From Falciphora oryzae (Eukaryota; Ascomycota; Sordariomycetes; Magnaporthales; Magnaporthaceae): a stretch of DNA of 64,000 nucleotides. The stretch lies in the NCBI GenBank assembly GCA_000733355.1, contig JNVV01000001.1, forward strand, positions 588,208-652,207, given 5' to 3'. The translations under genes were made by a program, and so were the position numbers. Shown piece by piece: positions 12,166 to 21,507 of this stretch (position 1 is its first letter; each line of letters starts with the position of its first letter). The notes beneath the pieces were generated by a model. It ran no database searches and was not told the origin of the DNA. It worked only from the letters and a program-made list of their open reading frames with translations.

Positions 12166-12310
12166 CGCCAGCTTTCAACCGATTCTGCCCAGAGGCGACA
12201 TCAGATTCCAGCTCCGTCGCTTCCATCATTCAGTCCACCAGTACAACTGGTACAACAACTCGCGGCTATGGGCTAGACCCCGACGAAGCCCGGGCTGCCA
12301 CGGGGCCAGG
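12166..12310 (+). pseudogene. Degenerate module fragments 1: FNRFCPE part plus a second start module
   Basis: Translation gives FNRFCPEATSDSSS, matching VFNRLCPDDHTSSS of the intact gene at 18257. Straight after comes STSTTGTTTRGYGLDPDEA, matching the SSTGSGDGTTGLSAIELNEA module start. The tail of one copy is therefore joined to the head of another. There is no open frame that could make a full protein. Confidence 0.65.
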
Positions 12311-12344
12311 GACCAAGCCGGCCGCGCCAACCATCCGGCCCCAC

Positions 12345-12460
12345 ATGGCGTCTTCATCTAGCGGCACAGCCGCCGACTGGAAGAGTCGGGCGAGGCCGCC
12401 GCAGCGGGTAGCTGGTCGTCAACCTTCAACCGGCTTCACCGAGCTCTGGAACGGTCTTGG
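12345..12460 (+). pseudogene. Degenerate module fragment 2
   Basis: The frame reading GEAAAAGSWSSTFNRLHR matches NEAAATGNWSAVFNRLCP of the intact gene; the preceding SSSSGTAA lies in another frame, so at least one frameshift has occurred within the copy. Confidence 0.6.
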
Positions 12461-12473
12461 GGCACCACGTCCC

Positions 12474-12560
12474 CAATCATCCCCATCGAGCAGCGGGTTT
12501 ATCGGGGGCATACGCCTTGGTGTCGTGGAGCTGGATGAGGCTTTCGGCTCGTGGATGGAG
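12474..12560 (+). pseudogene. Degenerate module fragment 3
   Basis: The translation SSPSSSGFIGGIRLGVVELD followed by EAFGSW aligns with SPPSSTGSGDGTTGLSAIEL followed by NEAAATGNW of the intact gene. The copy stops soon after (stop near 12572). Confidence 0.6.
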
Positions 12561-12579
12561 GTAGGTTCCTCCTGACCAG

Positions 12580-13005
12580 GCATTCAACCGACCCTGTCCC
12601 GAGAGTGATCCATCAGGGGTTTCCAGTTGTACATACTAGCTGCAGCCTACGCCCTCGCTCTCTACTTTGCGTTCCGACTTCTACTTCCTTTAGACGCTCT
12701 TCGTCTTTGACCGCCTCGTTCCGGTCGACTCGAAGTAGGGAAGGAAGATGGCTGCACAAGCTAAGTCAGCCCCCCGAACCTAGGCATGCATCCCCGAAAA
12801 GTACATACCAGCAGCCCCTAAGTCTATTCCTCTTTATCTGGCACTACTAGCCTCTCCTGGCAGGCATAGAACAGCCCGATTTTGACTTTCAGCGGAACGG
12901 TCGAACCATCGAGTTTTGTGTCATTCATCGTTGCAACCACCTCTTGCATCACACATCTAGAGTCCTTCTTGAAAACGTATAGGAGCGTTTCCCTCGCCCT
13001 CGTTT
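12580..13005. other. Spacer within the repeat field, nothing recognised
   Basis: Sequence between module fragments 3 and 4. No match to the module could be read here and no other gene was seen. Confidence 0.3.
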
Positions 13006-13115
13006 AGCACGGGGTCAGTCGGCGGGATCGGACTTGGTACCGTCAAGCTCGACGATACAACCCCGACGGCCACTCGGCGTCTCGGTGCCTGTCCTACCGG
13101 CTTTGCTTCGAGACG
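13006..13115 (+). pseudogene. Degenerate module fragment 4
   Basis: The translation TGSVGGIGLGTVKLDDTTPT keeps the spacing of TGSGDGTTGLSAIELNEAAA. It is a short relic flanked by unrelated sequence. Confidence 0.5.
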
Positions 13116-13859
13116 CATCCGAAAGTCTACGACCTGGCACTGTAAGCATCGACTGTCATCTCCATCCCCGTCACCGCCTAGGTATCTAATTGGCTATCAG
13201 GCATCTGGACCAAACCCCCACCTCGGCCAGTATGGGTGGCATCACCATAAGCAATCAAGCGCGGCTCCGTTCACTTATGCCCGGCGCTCTACCCCCTTTT
13301 TCAAATTGTATCACATCTTCTAGCTACTAAACTATCGCACCGCACTTCGTACTTCTTCAAGGAGTCATGAAGCCCGCCCAGGGGCTCTGGGGAGTGGGTT
13401 GGCAGGTTGTTTTCCCTCAATCCTCCTTACATCCATAGAGCACATTCACCTCTGGGAGGCCTCGCTTCTAGCCGTATATACTGACTGCATTCTGCATCTT
13501 AGCCCTTCATTACCTCCATGACCAGCACTCCTGACTTCGACTGCACCCGGCAACCACCCTCACCCTCTTCGCCGCCACGGCCAACCTATGCCACTGCCAG
13601 TTCAGGCCCCTTACGAGGTGGACAGGGTGATCCCTCGCCCGATCACCCCAGCCGTGCCGAAGGGGCCTGGCGTGGGCGGTGTAGTCCCACTTGGCACTTT
13701 GTCTGGAGGGACCCATGCCTACTCCTTACCTCCAGGTATCCTCGAAGAGCTGAGTGGCACGGATCCAGTTCGGCTGGACAAATTCATCGACAAGATCGGG
13801 ATGCAGCCCAAGCAGCCTGTCAGACGTCGCCATCGTGCTACCTACCGTTGCGGATGCCA

Positions 13860-13945
13860 CAACTGATAGCATCCACGGCACAGGCCTCGGCGTCGTCGGA
13901 CTAGACGAGGCTGTCAGATACGAGACGCTGCCTACCCACTTACCA
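13860..13945 (+). pseudogene. Degenerate module fragment 5
   Basis: The translation SIHGTGLGVVGLDEAV matches GDGTTGLSAIELNEAA. It is in the same open frame as fragment 6, about 85 bases upstream of it, so two module heads lie in tandem. Confidence 0.55.
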
Positions 13946-14014
13946 AGGTTCTGGCCGGCCGTACCTCCATGGCAATCCATCATATTGCAGCTTGAGAATA
14001 GTACCAGCCACGCC

Positions 14015-14150
14015 ATCATATCGCCACCTTCGAGCACAGGTTCCGCAGACGGAACAGGCCTCGACGCCATCGAACTCAACGAGACGGCTACGGCGGGCAG
14101 CTGGTCCGCCGCCTTTAGTCGCCTCTGCCCTGAGGATTGCCAGACCGAGG
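14015..14150 (+). pseudogene. Degenerate module fragment 6 (well preserved)
   Basis: The translation begins ISPPSSTGSADGTGLDAIEL and continues NETATAGSWSAAFSRLCPED. It is the best preserved of the left-hand copies and aligns without gaps over 40 residues of the intact gene, but its ATG has become ATA and no long frame follows. Confidence 0.75.
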
Positions 14151-14689
14151 AGACCACGTCGATATCCACCCGCCCAGACACAGCATCTTCGATCGGTACA
14201 GCTGGCACCGTCATGGGTGGCCAGCTAGGTGCCTACCCCCTAGGAGCGTACTCAAGAGAGAGCCCAGGCAACTCGGAAGTCAGAGACCAAGTCTGAGGCG
14301 TCAGTCATATCGCCTAAAGACGGTGATTTTGTCGGACACCACTGACAACTCTGTCGCACACCAACTCGACATGCAAGTACTGCCGCAATCTACACTCCAT
14401 CCCGGCTTTCCCGTCCAACTTCAGCCTCAGAGTTGCCCTCTTCTGCCTGTCCTATCCCGCACGTCAACATTGGGTCTACCAAATCGCCTCATTTATTCCT
14501 GTCCATCCTTCTCGTACTCTTTCTCTCGGCTCGGTCTTCTGTTCGCCCACGGCTTGTATCCGTCCGTTCCTTGGAGGCAGATCCTGGACCGATCTCCTGC
14601 CTACCCGCGCCCCCCATTACCCTGCGATCGATCAACTCGCTAACTCGCCGGCAGCCCTTTTATCGGTTGCCCTAAGCAGCCTAAAAAGG

Positions 14690-15160
14690 CGGCTTCGGTG
14701 ACACCACCTGAACAGCATCGTATCAGTTGCTCCTACCATCACTTTTGTTTATATACACGATTTTTCTTGGTAACCATCCTTCTTTTCCTTTTCCTTTTCC
14801 TTTCTGTGTTTTCTGTTCATTCACCCCCCGTTCCGTATCACTCCTATCATTTTATACATCCATCCTCCCAATTCTGCGGAACCAAAAATATAGCACTTTC
14901 GACTTCAACTACCCAGCAACTATTACACTTTCCATTACTGGTTCAACTACATATTTCCAAAGCCTGCTCCAATTGCAATCAATAACCATCCTTTTTCATA
15001 CATATTTATTTTTACCAATCCGGCCCTTTTCTTTATTCCATGTTTTATATATATTCATATCCACCAGTCCTGCAACACCAAACAACCCACTTTTGACCCT
15101 GGTGCTTTCTGTCGGGCAACTCAGCCGCGCAAGTTCTGCCAAGAAAACCATCAGTCGCAA
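14690..15160 (+). promoter_or_regulatory. Pyrimidine-rich AT-rich block before module copy 7, looks like an old promoter/leader
   Basis: The block has long C/T tracts (ttccttttccttttcc type) and TATA-like segments, and runs up to the ATG of copy 7 at 15210. The stretch just before the ATG resembles the leader of the intact gene: both have a cagtcg-containing segment and a cactt/ttgcc stretch immediately upstream. This suggests that whole promoter-plus-gene units were duplicated. The role is inferred from composition and position only. Confidence 0.35.
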
Positions 15161-15209
15161 TTGAATCACCACAGCTTTCATTATTGCGCTGGCACTTGCC
15201 TTCCCAGCA

Positions 15210-15475
15210 TGTCGCCGCCTTCCAGCACCCGCTCTGCTGATGGCATTGGCCTCGGTGCCATGAAGCTCAACGAGGCTGCCGTAACCGGCAGTTGGGCGCC
15301 GGTTTTCAACCGTCTCTGCCCCAACGACGACGCCACGTCGCCCAAGTCGACCTACCCGCGCGCCTCGCGTGAGAGCAACCCAAAGCACCAAGCCTGCGTG
15401 GCATCAGCAAGCGTGGCTCTCGCTGAGAGACACGCCGAGGCCTATGGCGGCGCCTCGGCCAGAGACGCGAGCTGA
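15210..15475 (+). pseudogene. Module copy 7: short open paralogue of the 18257 gene N-terminus
   Basis: Here an ATG is kept (MSPPSSTRSADGIGLGAMKL) and the frame stays open for 88 codons: NEAAVTGSWAPVFNRLCPND, then SRESNPKHQACVASA, which match NEAAATGNWSAVFNRLCPDD and SREQDPRFQARVADI of the intact gene. It stops at 15473-15475 before any coiled coil. Many differences from the intact copy are at third codon positions, so this copy was probably once under selection. It could be a tiny expressed protein, but a truncated paralogue is more likely. Confidence 0.65.
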
Positions 15476-15519
15476 CAGAAGAGCGCGTAACGTTGGCGCC
15501 GGTGACTTTTATTGAACGT

Positions 15520-16012
15520 TTGTGCTAAAACAGCGTTAACGTCGGCCTTGGCCGCCCGGGCCTGGATCTTGGGTCTTGCTCGCGCCATGCGCGAAAGTAG
15601 ATGCCCGGGGATTTGGACCACGATGTGTGGTAGTCAGGGCAAAGCTGACTGAAGAACGCGTGATATTGGCGCCTGCGACCTCATTGTGTCAAAGCAGCGC
15701 CACCATTGGCCACTCGGGCCTGGAACCTCGGCGAATCGCCGTGCCAGAGCAGCGCCTATATCGGTCACGCGGGTCTGAAAATGAGGATTCGACTTGGGCA
15801 ATGCTTGAAAGTAGATGCCCGAGAATTTAGGCGCAACCAGTTGCCTGTTACAACACCCTCGTTCAACTCCATGGCACCAAGGCCAGTGGTGCCGTCCAGA
15901 GCCGATCAAAAATAACGGACCAATTGCCGTCGCGGCAGTCTGTCTCGTTTGACTCGATAGCACCAAGTCAGTGCCCTCGGCGAAACCTGTGATTGATGGA
16001 GGAGATATCGTA
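15520..16012 (-). pseudogene. Inverted cluster of nested module copies (at least two heads, three tails)
   Basis: Read on the minus strand from 16012: ISPPSITGFAEGTDL, then GNWSVIFDRLW; next DGTTGLGAMELNEGVVTGNW (near 15900-15810); then SGIYFQALPKSNPHFQTRV with TDIGAALARRFAEV; then ARVANGGAALTQ; then QLCPDYHTS and REQDPR. Each piece matches a part of the N-terminal 80 residues of the intact gene, but heads and tails are out of order and in different frames. It is a rearranged, dead array. Confidence 0.7.
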
Positions 16013-16089
16013 GCAGCTTCGATGCGAGATGGGTGGTTCAGTTACGGTAGAAAGCGCAGTGGTCGATTGTCAAATGAAGCAGTTGAGCT

Positions 16090-16385
16090 CGAAAGGGCGA
16101 CGTAAGGCCTGTGGTGCCATCAGCTGGACAGGTGCTTGAAGCTGCTTTGGATTGTTCTCACGCAATGCGCGTAAATGGTCGACTTGGTCGATGAAGATGT
16201 GTTCTCGTCAGGGCAAAGCCGGACAAACACGGCTGACCAATTGCCGGTGATGGCAGCTTCGTTAAAGCTCCATGCCACCAGGGTCAGTGCCATCCGCAGA
16301 TCCGGTGCTTGATGGCATCGAGGCCAGTGCCCTCAGCCGAATCTGTGCTAGACGGAGGACCCATTGTTGCAATTGCGAAGCTTGA
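16090..16385 (-). pseudogene. Inverted module copies with a doubled head
   Basis: From about 16380 on the minus strand: ATG then GPPSSTDSAEGTGLDAI, directly followed in another frame by PSSTGSADGTDPGGMEL, then a one-base slip and NEAAITGNWSAVFVRLCPDE. The first 18 or so codons have therefore been duplicated head to head within one copy. A further relic, ADGTTGLTSPFELN, follows near 16130-16090. None of this can be translated as one protein. Confidence 0.65.
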
Positions 16386-17260
16386 ATCTGATGTGCGTAG
16401 TTAGAATGGCAATGGAAAGCGCGATAGTCAAGTCAACGGCTGCCGTCAGCCGTGTCGCGAGGTTGAGGTGTTCCAACGACCGCACAACGCTGCTGCAGTG
16501 CCGCGGCAAGGGCCCAGGATCTCCAAAAGACAGAAAAGAGATCCGAAAGAAAATACGGAAAACAACAGGATCAGGAATATCAGCCGAAACAGGGACAAGA
16601 ACAAGGACGTGAACGGGAACGCAAGACCTCTCGGAGCGAGAACACCCTGGAGAAGGTGATGGAAGAGGATGAAGAGGGAGGGAGAAGACCCTCCGCGAAC
16701 TGGTCGCCCCGCCCCTCGAGCCTGCTCGACCGTGAGGTCCTGGTGCCGTCGTGCATCGAGGGCGGCCAGCGACGAGGTGCCGGCCGGGAGGAAGGTGGGG
16801 TGAAGGTCAGTAACGGAGACTCTGCGAAACCGTACCCTAGGAGTCGTTGGCCCGTCTGTCGTCAAGATCGAGGATGAGGTGTCGGGCACCGGGCCGAACC
16901 GCATGCGCGTATTCCCTCTCTATTCGCTGCTGCCGGACAAGCGTGTTGTTGTTGTTTGGTTCTGCAGGACTTGGGGTTATGGGCGCATAAAATAGTAGAA
17001 CAAATGGGCGAGAAGAGGGACTGAATGTATAAAAGTGGATGGTTATAAGAAAGCAATGTGCATAAGGGGAAACAATGGTTGGAGTAATGCGATGCTATCG
17101 AGTACATAGGTTGGTGCCACCAATGCCACTTCTAAGCTGGATAACTGATAATGGGGCTGCCGGAGGTTTAGACGGGAAAGCTGGAAAGCTGTGATAGAAC
17201 GGAGATTGCAGTTGGCACTTGCATGTTGCCTGGTGTGCGATAGAGTTGCGGGATGAAGAC
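16386..17260. other. Spacer inside the repeat field
   Basis: No module match or other gene was recognised here. A purine-rich stretch (gaaagagatccgaaag type) runs over about 16520-16700. Confidence 0.3.
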
Positions 17261-17261
17261 G

Positions 17262-17690
17262 CCGTCCCGGCCAGATGCCTGAGGCCTCAAAAGCGGCTGG
17301 CGGGCTTCCTGTCGCAACGGCATGGTCTAGTTCGATGGCGTTGAGGCCTGCGGACCGTGTGGTCGGTCGAGATCCTCTGGACACGGGCTACAAACCAGTT
17401 GCCGGTGGTTAGTGTCTTGGTTGAAATAGATCAAATAGCGCATGGTCTTGGACAGGATGGTAGGGCTGGCTTTGGTTACCTGAGCCTGGGATCTGAGCTC
17501 TGCGCGCCGCGCAGTGATAGTAGCGCTGCCCTTGGTGACACGAGTCTGGAACTTTGAGGATGCTCTGGCAAGTAAGTGGAATGTGGTGCAGACCCGTCGG
17601 ATTTTGGAGAGGTGATTTGAAAACGCTAGATTGAGATTCGGGCGATAGATGATCTCTGCAACCTAGGTACACGGGCCTGGGAATTGGTCG
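17262..17690 (-). pseudogene. Inverted module copies at the right end of the field
   Basis: On the minus strand, RPTTRSAGLNAIELDHAVATG (17375-17300) matches the module head and FQTRV with ARRAEL (17560-17490) matches the FQARVADIGAALAQRF tail. A TGNW relic lies near 17400 and an AQARV-like relic near 17670. Frames are broken between them. A C-homopolymer (17691-17700) and, further right, a 21-base T tract (17908-17928) border this end. Confidence 0.55.
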
Positions 17691-18256
17691 CCCCCCCCCC
17701 GCGATCTACGCTAGGGTGGTGGGGTAGGAGCGGGAACTTGCGGCTGCCAATGTGAGGGTGGTGGTTTTTCCAGAAAAGTCCACCCGATCGCCCCTTGCGT
17801 GCACCACAGAAAAAAAAAGATACAACTAGGAATACAAAAACAGAAAAGGATAGGAAAGGATCTAGGAGCAGGAAATGATGTGAGAAAAGGATAAGAATTG
17901 AGTGCTATTTTTTTTTTTTTTTTTTTTTGGTCATGGAACAAGCACTTTGATTTTTGGCAGTGGGGTGGCTCTTTGTGATCCTGCACGTTCATTGGGCGTG
18001 GAGCAAGGGGAGGGGGTGGGTAGAAAGAGATGCATGGACAGCCTGATTCGGGATTCCGGTTGATCTGGGCGGTGACTGATTCGCGCTGATTCTGGGGTGG
18101 AGACTGCCACTTTTCATCCTGTCCTTGCTTCTGCCGAGCCGTCAGTCGTGCAGAACCAAAACAACACACTCTTGGCTTCGCCATCGCGCTTTCTGCCAGG
18201 CTAAAACTTTCAACCACGCACTTCCATCAAGCAACACATCCATCGCACTTGCCACA

Positions 18257-20560
18257 ATGTCTCCCCCGTCAAGCACAGGATCTGGAGACGGCACTACTGG
18301 CCTTAGTGCCATTGAATTGAACGAGGCGGCTGCGACCGGCAACTGGTCGGCTGTCTTCAATCGCCTGTGCCCTGACGACCACACATCGTCATCTGGATCA
18401 TCGGGCGTCTACTCTCGCGCATCGCGAGAGCAAGACCCGAGATTCCAGGCCCGAGTGGCCGACATCGGCGCTGCTCTCGCGCAAAGGTTCAATGAGGTTA
18501 CTGGCGTCGCCCCATCAATCGCATCATCAACGGCCTCATCGACGGCCAGAAAGTTCTCCCCCATCGCCTCGGAGCAAACCAGAGCTTTCACCTCTGCCAC
18601 CAGGGCCAAGTCTACCAGCGCTCGCGCTGCATCCACCATCAAGTCGTCCGTCTCTGCCAAAGACGCGTCGGTGAATAATACGCGTTCTTCGGCCAAAGAC
18701 GCGCCTGAGCCTACCTCGTCCATTTCATTGACAGACTTCCGCCATCTCCACGCCCTGATGGACGGCTCTCTCGACTTCAAGTTCCTCGAATCGGGACGCA
18801 TGTGCTTCACCAAGCCGCGGCCTCCCTTCCACGCGTTCGTCAAAGACTGTGGCAACCATGAGAACGACGACAGCGTCTTCTCCACCTCCACCAACAATGA
18901 CGAGAAGCAAATCCTCGTTACCATGGCTAAGATCCGCGACGAGGTTCGCACGCTGTTCGACCACGACACCATGCTTCACACCGAAGCCACCAAGCTTCAC
19001 ACCGAGATTGCTAGATTGGCAGCCGAGGTCAATCACCTCAAGTCCACTCGCAAGCGGGCTGACAGCGGCGTCGCCTCTGACTCCGACCGGTCCTCCAAGA
19101 ATGTGAGAGTCCTGGAGCAGGAGCTTGGCGAGCTCCGTGTTCGACACGACCAGGAATGTAAGAAGACCTCCGTGCTCGAGCAGCAGATTGGCGACCTTCA
19201 GATTCGCTACGACCTCGAGTGCAACAAGACTTTGGCACTCGAGAAGCAGCTCAGCACCCTCCGCAAGCAGAACGCGGCCATCCAGACCCGCCACGATCAA
19301 GACTGCAAGGAGACCAATGAGCTAGAGCAGCACGTTTCCGAGCTCAATCAGCACATCGCCGAGCTTGATCAACACATTGATGAGATCCAGACCCTTCACG
19401 ACCACGAGTGCCAGAAGACCAAGAAGCTTGAGAAGCAGGCCAGCACACTTCACGAGCAGAACATCGCCATCCAGACCCTCCACGACCAACAGTGCAAGAA
19501 GAACTCCGAGCTCCAGAAGCAGGTCAGCACCCTCCGCGAACAGAGCATCGCCATCCAGACCCTTCACCAAGAGAATGTCGCCATCCAGACTCTCCACGAG
19601 CAAGAGTGCAAGAAGACCAAGAAGCTTGAGAAGCAAATCAGCACTCTCCACGAACAGAACATCGCCATCCAGACCCTCCACGACCAACAGTGCAAGAAGA
19701 CCCATGAGCTCCAGAAGCAGGTCAGCACCCTCCAGGAGCAGAACGCGGACATCCAAATCCGCCACGACCACGAGCGCAAGAAGACCTCTGCACTCGAGAA
19801 GCAGGTCGACAGCCTCGAGCAGTACGCTAGCAAGGCCACCACCACCGCGCCTGCTACTATCAAGGCCCCCACCACCATGCCTACTGCTGCTAGCAAGGCT
19901 CCCGCTACTATGCCTACTGCTACTAGCAAGTCTCCTAGCACTATACTTACTGCTGCTAGCAAGGCTCCCGCCACCATACCTGCTGCTGCCAGCAGGGCCG
20001 CCGCCCCCACCTCTACTACTAGCAGGACCACCACATCCTCGGCCAGCAGGATCACCACTTCCGCGTCCAGCAAGACGACTACCACCCGCAACACAAGCAG
20101 GGTCGTCAGCGCGAGCTCTTCTGCCTCGTCCCACGGCAGCGACCGATCGGGCAGCCGCGCCACTGGAGCCAGAGATGCCGACAAGATTCGGACGTCCATC
20201 CAGCGCCCAGCCCCTCTGTCCCGCGAGACGCAGGACTATGAGGACGAACCCACTATTCACCCATGCATGCCGACCGACAAGAGCATTGCCATCGTGTTCA
20301 GGCAGCTCAGCCGCGAGACCAAGGAGGCTTCGGACCAGCTCGTTGAGCTCATGCGAGAGCAGGCACAGAACGACCCGTCGGTCAACAAGCGTCGAGGAGA
20401 CGCGCTTGCGAGGGCCATCAACGAAGCCTCGAGGGAGTACCAGAAAAAGAGGATGCAGGTGTACAGACTGAGATGCGCGTATGAGGGCCTCGAGCATCAG
20501 GGGCTCGTGTCTGACGCGAACGACTTTGATGTTACCGTTGATAGCCTGGGAGGCATCTGA
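18257..20560 (+). CDS. Coiled-coil protein with Cep57-like C-terminus; intact member of the duplicated module family
   Basis: A single exon of 767 residues. I chose the ATG at 18257 (context gccacaATGtc) because homology with the broken copies starts there; the frame is open back to 18125 but that part looks like leader. Residues 1-80 carry the duplicated module (SPPSSTGSGDGTTGLSAIEL to QARVADIGAALAQRF). A Ser/Thr/Ala-rich linker follows, then TDFRHLHALMDGSLDFKFLE. From about residue 290 to 530 lies a long coiled coil with units near 28 residues (four heptads), for example LEKQISTLHEQNIAIQTLHD; most units carry one Cys in a CKKT-like spot. A Thr/Ala/Ser repeat linker (SKAPATMPTA type) comes next. 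The last 80 residues (NDPSVNKRRGDALARAINEA, then RLRCAYEGLEHQG) resemble the Cep57/Ppc89 microtubule-binding domain of spindle pole body proteins. That functional call is tentative. Confidence 0.72.
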   Translation: MSPPSSTGSGDGTTGLSAIELNEAAATGNWSAVFNRLCPDDHTSSSGSSGVYSRASREQDPRFQARVADIGAALAQRFNEVTGVAPSIASSTASSTARKFSPIASEQTRAFTSATRAKSTSARAASTIKSSVSAKDASVNNTRSSAKDAPEPTSSISLTDFRHLHALMDGSLDFKFLESGRMCFTKPRPPFHAFVKDCGNHENDDSVFSTSTNNDEKQILVTMAKIRDEVRTLFDHDTMLHTEATKLHTEIARLAAEVNHLKSTRKRADSGVASDSDRSSKNVRVLEQELGELRVRHDQECKKTSVLEQQIGDLQIRYDLECNKTLALEKQLSTLRKQNAAIQTRHDQDCKETNELEQHVSELNQHIAELDQHIDEIQTLHDHECQKTKKLEKQASTLHEQNIAIQTLHDQQCKKNSELQKQVSTLREQSIAIQTLHQENVAIQTLHEQECKKTKKLEKQISTLHEQNIAIQTLHDQQCKKTHELQKQVSTLQEQNADIQIRHDHERKKTSALEKQVDSLEQYASKATTTAPATIKAPTTMPTAASKAPATMPTATSKSPSTILTAASKAPATIPAAASRAAAPTSTTSRTTTSSASRITTSASSKTTTTRNTSRVVSASSSASSHGSDRSGSRATGARDADKIRTSIQRPAPLSRETQDYEDEPTIHPCMPTDKSIAIVFRQLSRETKEASDQLVELMREQAQNDPSVNKRRGDALARAINEASREYQKKRMQVYRLRCAYEGLEHQGLVSDANDFDVTVDSLGGI
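19180..19830 (+). repeat. Coding tandem repeat, about 84 bases per unit
   Basis: Within the coiled-coil gene the DNA repeats in units near 84 bases (gagaagcaggtcagcacc-like starts recur). One unit holds an extra 30-base internal duplication (IAIQTLHQEN then VAIQTLHEQE). The near identity of units suggests recent unequal exchange or slippage, with length likely to vary between strains. Confidence 0.7.
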
Positions 20561-21507
20561 CATGATTACGACGACGACATGACTACGCATTGCATCGCAT
20601 CACACAGGATATGGTATGATATCATGGCGGAGAACAGAACCTCATGATTCCTTGTTTACTTTTTACCCTTGTTTCGCTTGTACTACCACAGCATGGCATA
20701 CCCTTTTTACTTTACGATGACAGAGCATTAATACCTGTTTTCTTCGTTCTTTCTCGCTTGGTTCGGCTTGTTTATTTCGTTTCTCTTGTCCGTTTGAACT
20801 GGCTTGGTTTGCCTTGTTTTGCCTTGTTTGGGTGTACTTTGATTTCTGGGATGGGCAGGATACGGATACGAAAAGCAGCATTGATACCCATAGTGTTAGC
20901 ATTGTGACTTTGGATAGACTAGGAGTAAATGGAGTTTTGATCTTTTCTGTGCCTCGAGCCCCAACTTTGATACAGCAGTAGCGTGATGATGCCTTGCTTC
21001 AGGCGCGTCTTTCCGTGCTTGGCACGCAGCCGTAGGCTTGTCGCCGTCTGCCTGCGCTCGCTGTGCAGATGAGGGACAGCTAGGCTACTTAGGTATCTGT
21101 CCATCTAGATAGCATTTAGCTTCATCGTGGAGTTGGATGGAGAATACAGGTACGCGGTATACATGCATCGAGAGAGCGAGCTGTCGTGAAGGCCAACTCT
21201 ATCTACAACATGATTGGCTCGATCGAGCTGCTCCACCTTCCTTCCACAGACCATTTTGATGCTGTGCTGCAGCTCTCTATTGGTATTCGCGAAACGCGGG
21301 GCTCTTTTCCCACCGCCATTGACGGCAAGAACGCGCCAGACTGGGTAGGCGTTGCTGACAAGTTGAGCTCCAAAGAAATATTGACCACGCCAAAATATCC
21401 AGCCCACCAGCAACAATCAACCGACACACGATCCCCAACCCACAATCCACAGGTGCTTACCAGCTTGTCCTTCCGCCGGTTCAACGCACGATCACAAACC
21501 TACAACA
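20561..21507. other. Intergenic between coiled-coil gene and Y14 gene
   Basis: T-rich 3' region of the coiled-coil gene followed by the promoter of the Y14 gene. No further gene was recognised. Confidence 0.4.

Noticed and set aside
12166..17690. Repeat-induced point mutation as the cause of the broken module copies
   Set aside because: RIP would turn many C:G pairs to T:A, with TpA excess and AT-rich copies. The fragments stay GC-rich and differ from the intact gene in many directions, often at third codon positions, so ordinary drift and rearrangement explain them better. A RIP index calculation could confirm this.
12166..17690. A transposon as the repeated unit
   Set aside because: I see no transposase or reverse transcriptase frame, terminal inverted repeats or target-site duplications. 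The repeated unit is the N-terminal coding part of a normal gene.
18125..18256. Upstream 44-codon extension of the coiled-coil protein
   Set aside because: Although open, it resembles the untranslated leader that precedes the other module copies, and homology between copies as protein starts at the 18257 ATG in a good start context.
19322..20590. Minus-strand open frame of 422 residues antisense to the coiled-coil gene
   Set aside because: It is made of Leu/Leu/Glu and Gly/Gly/Ser repeats that mirror the repetitive coding strand; no independent motif is seen.
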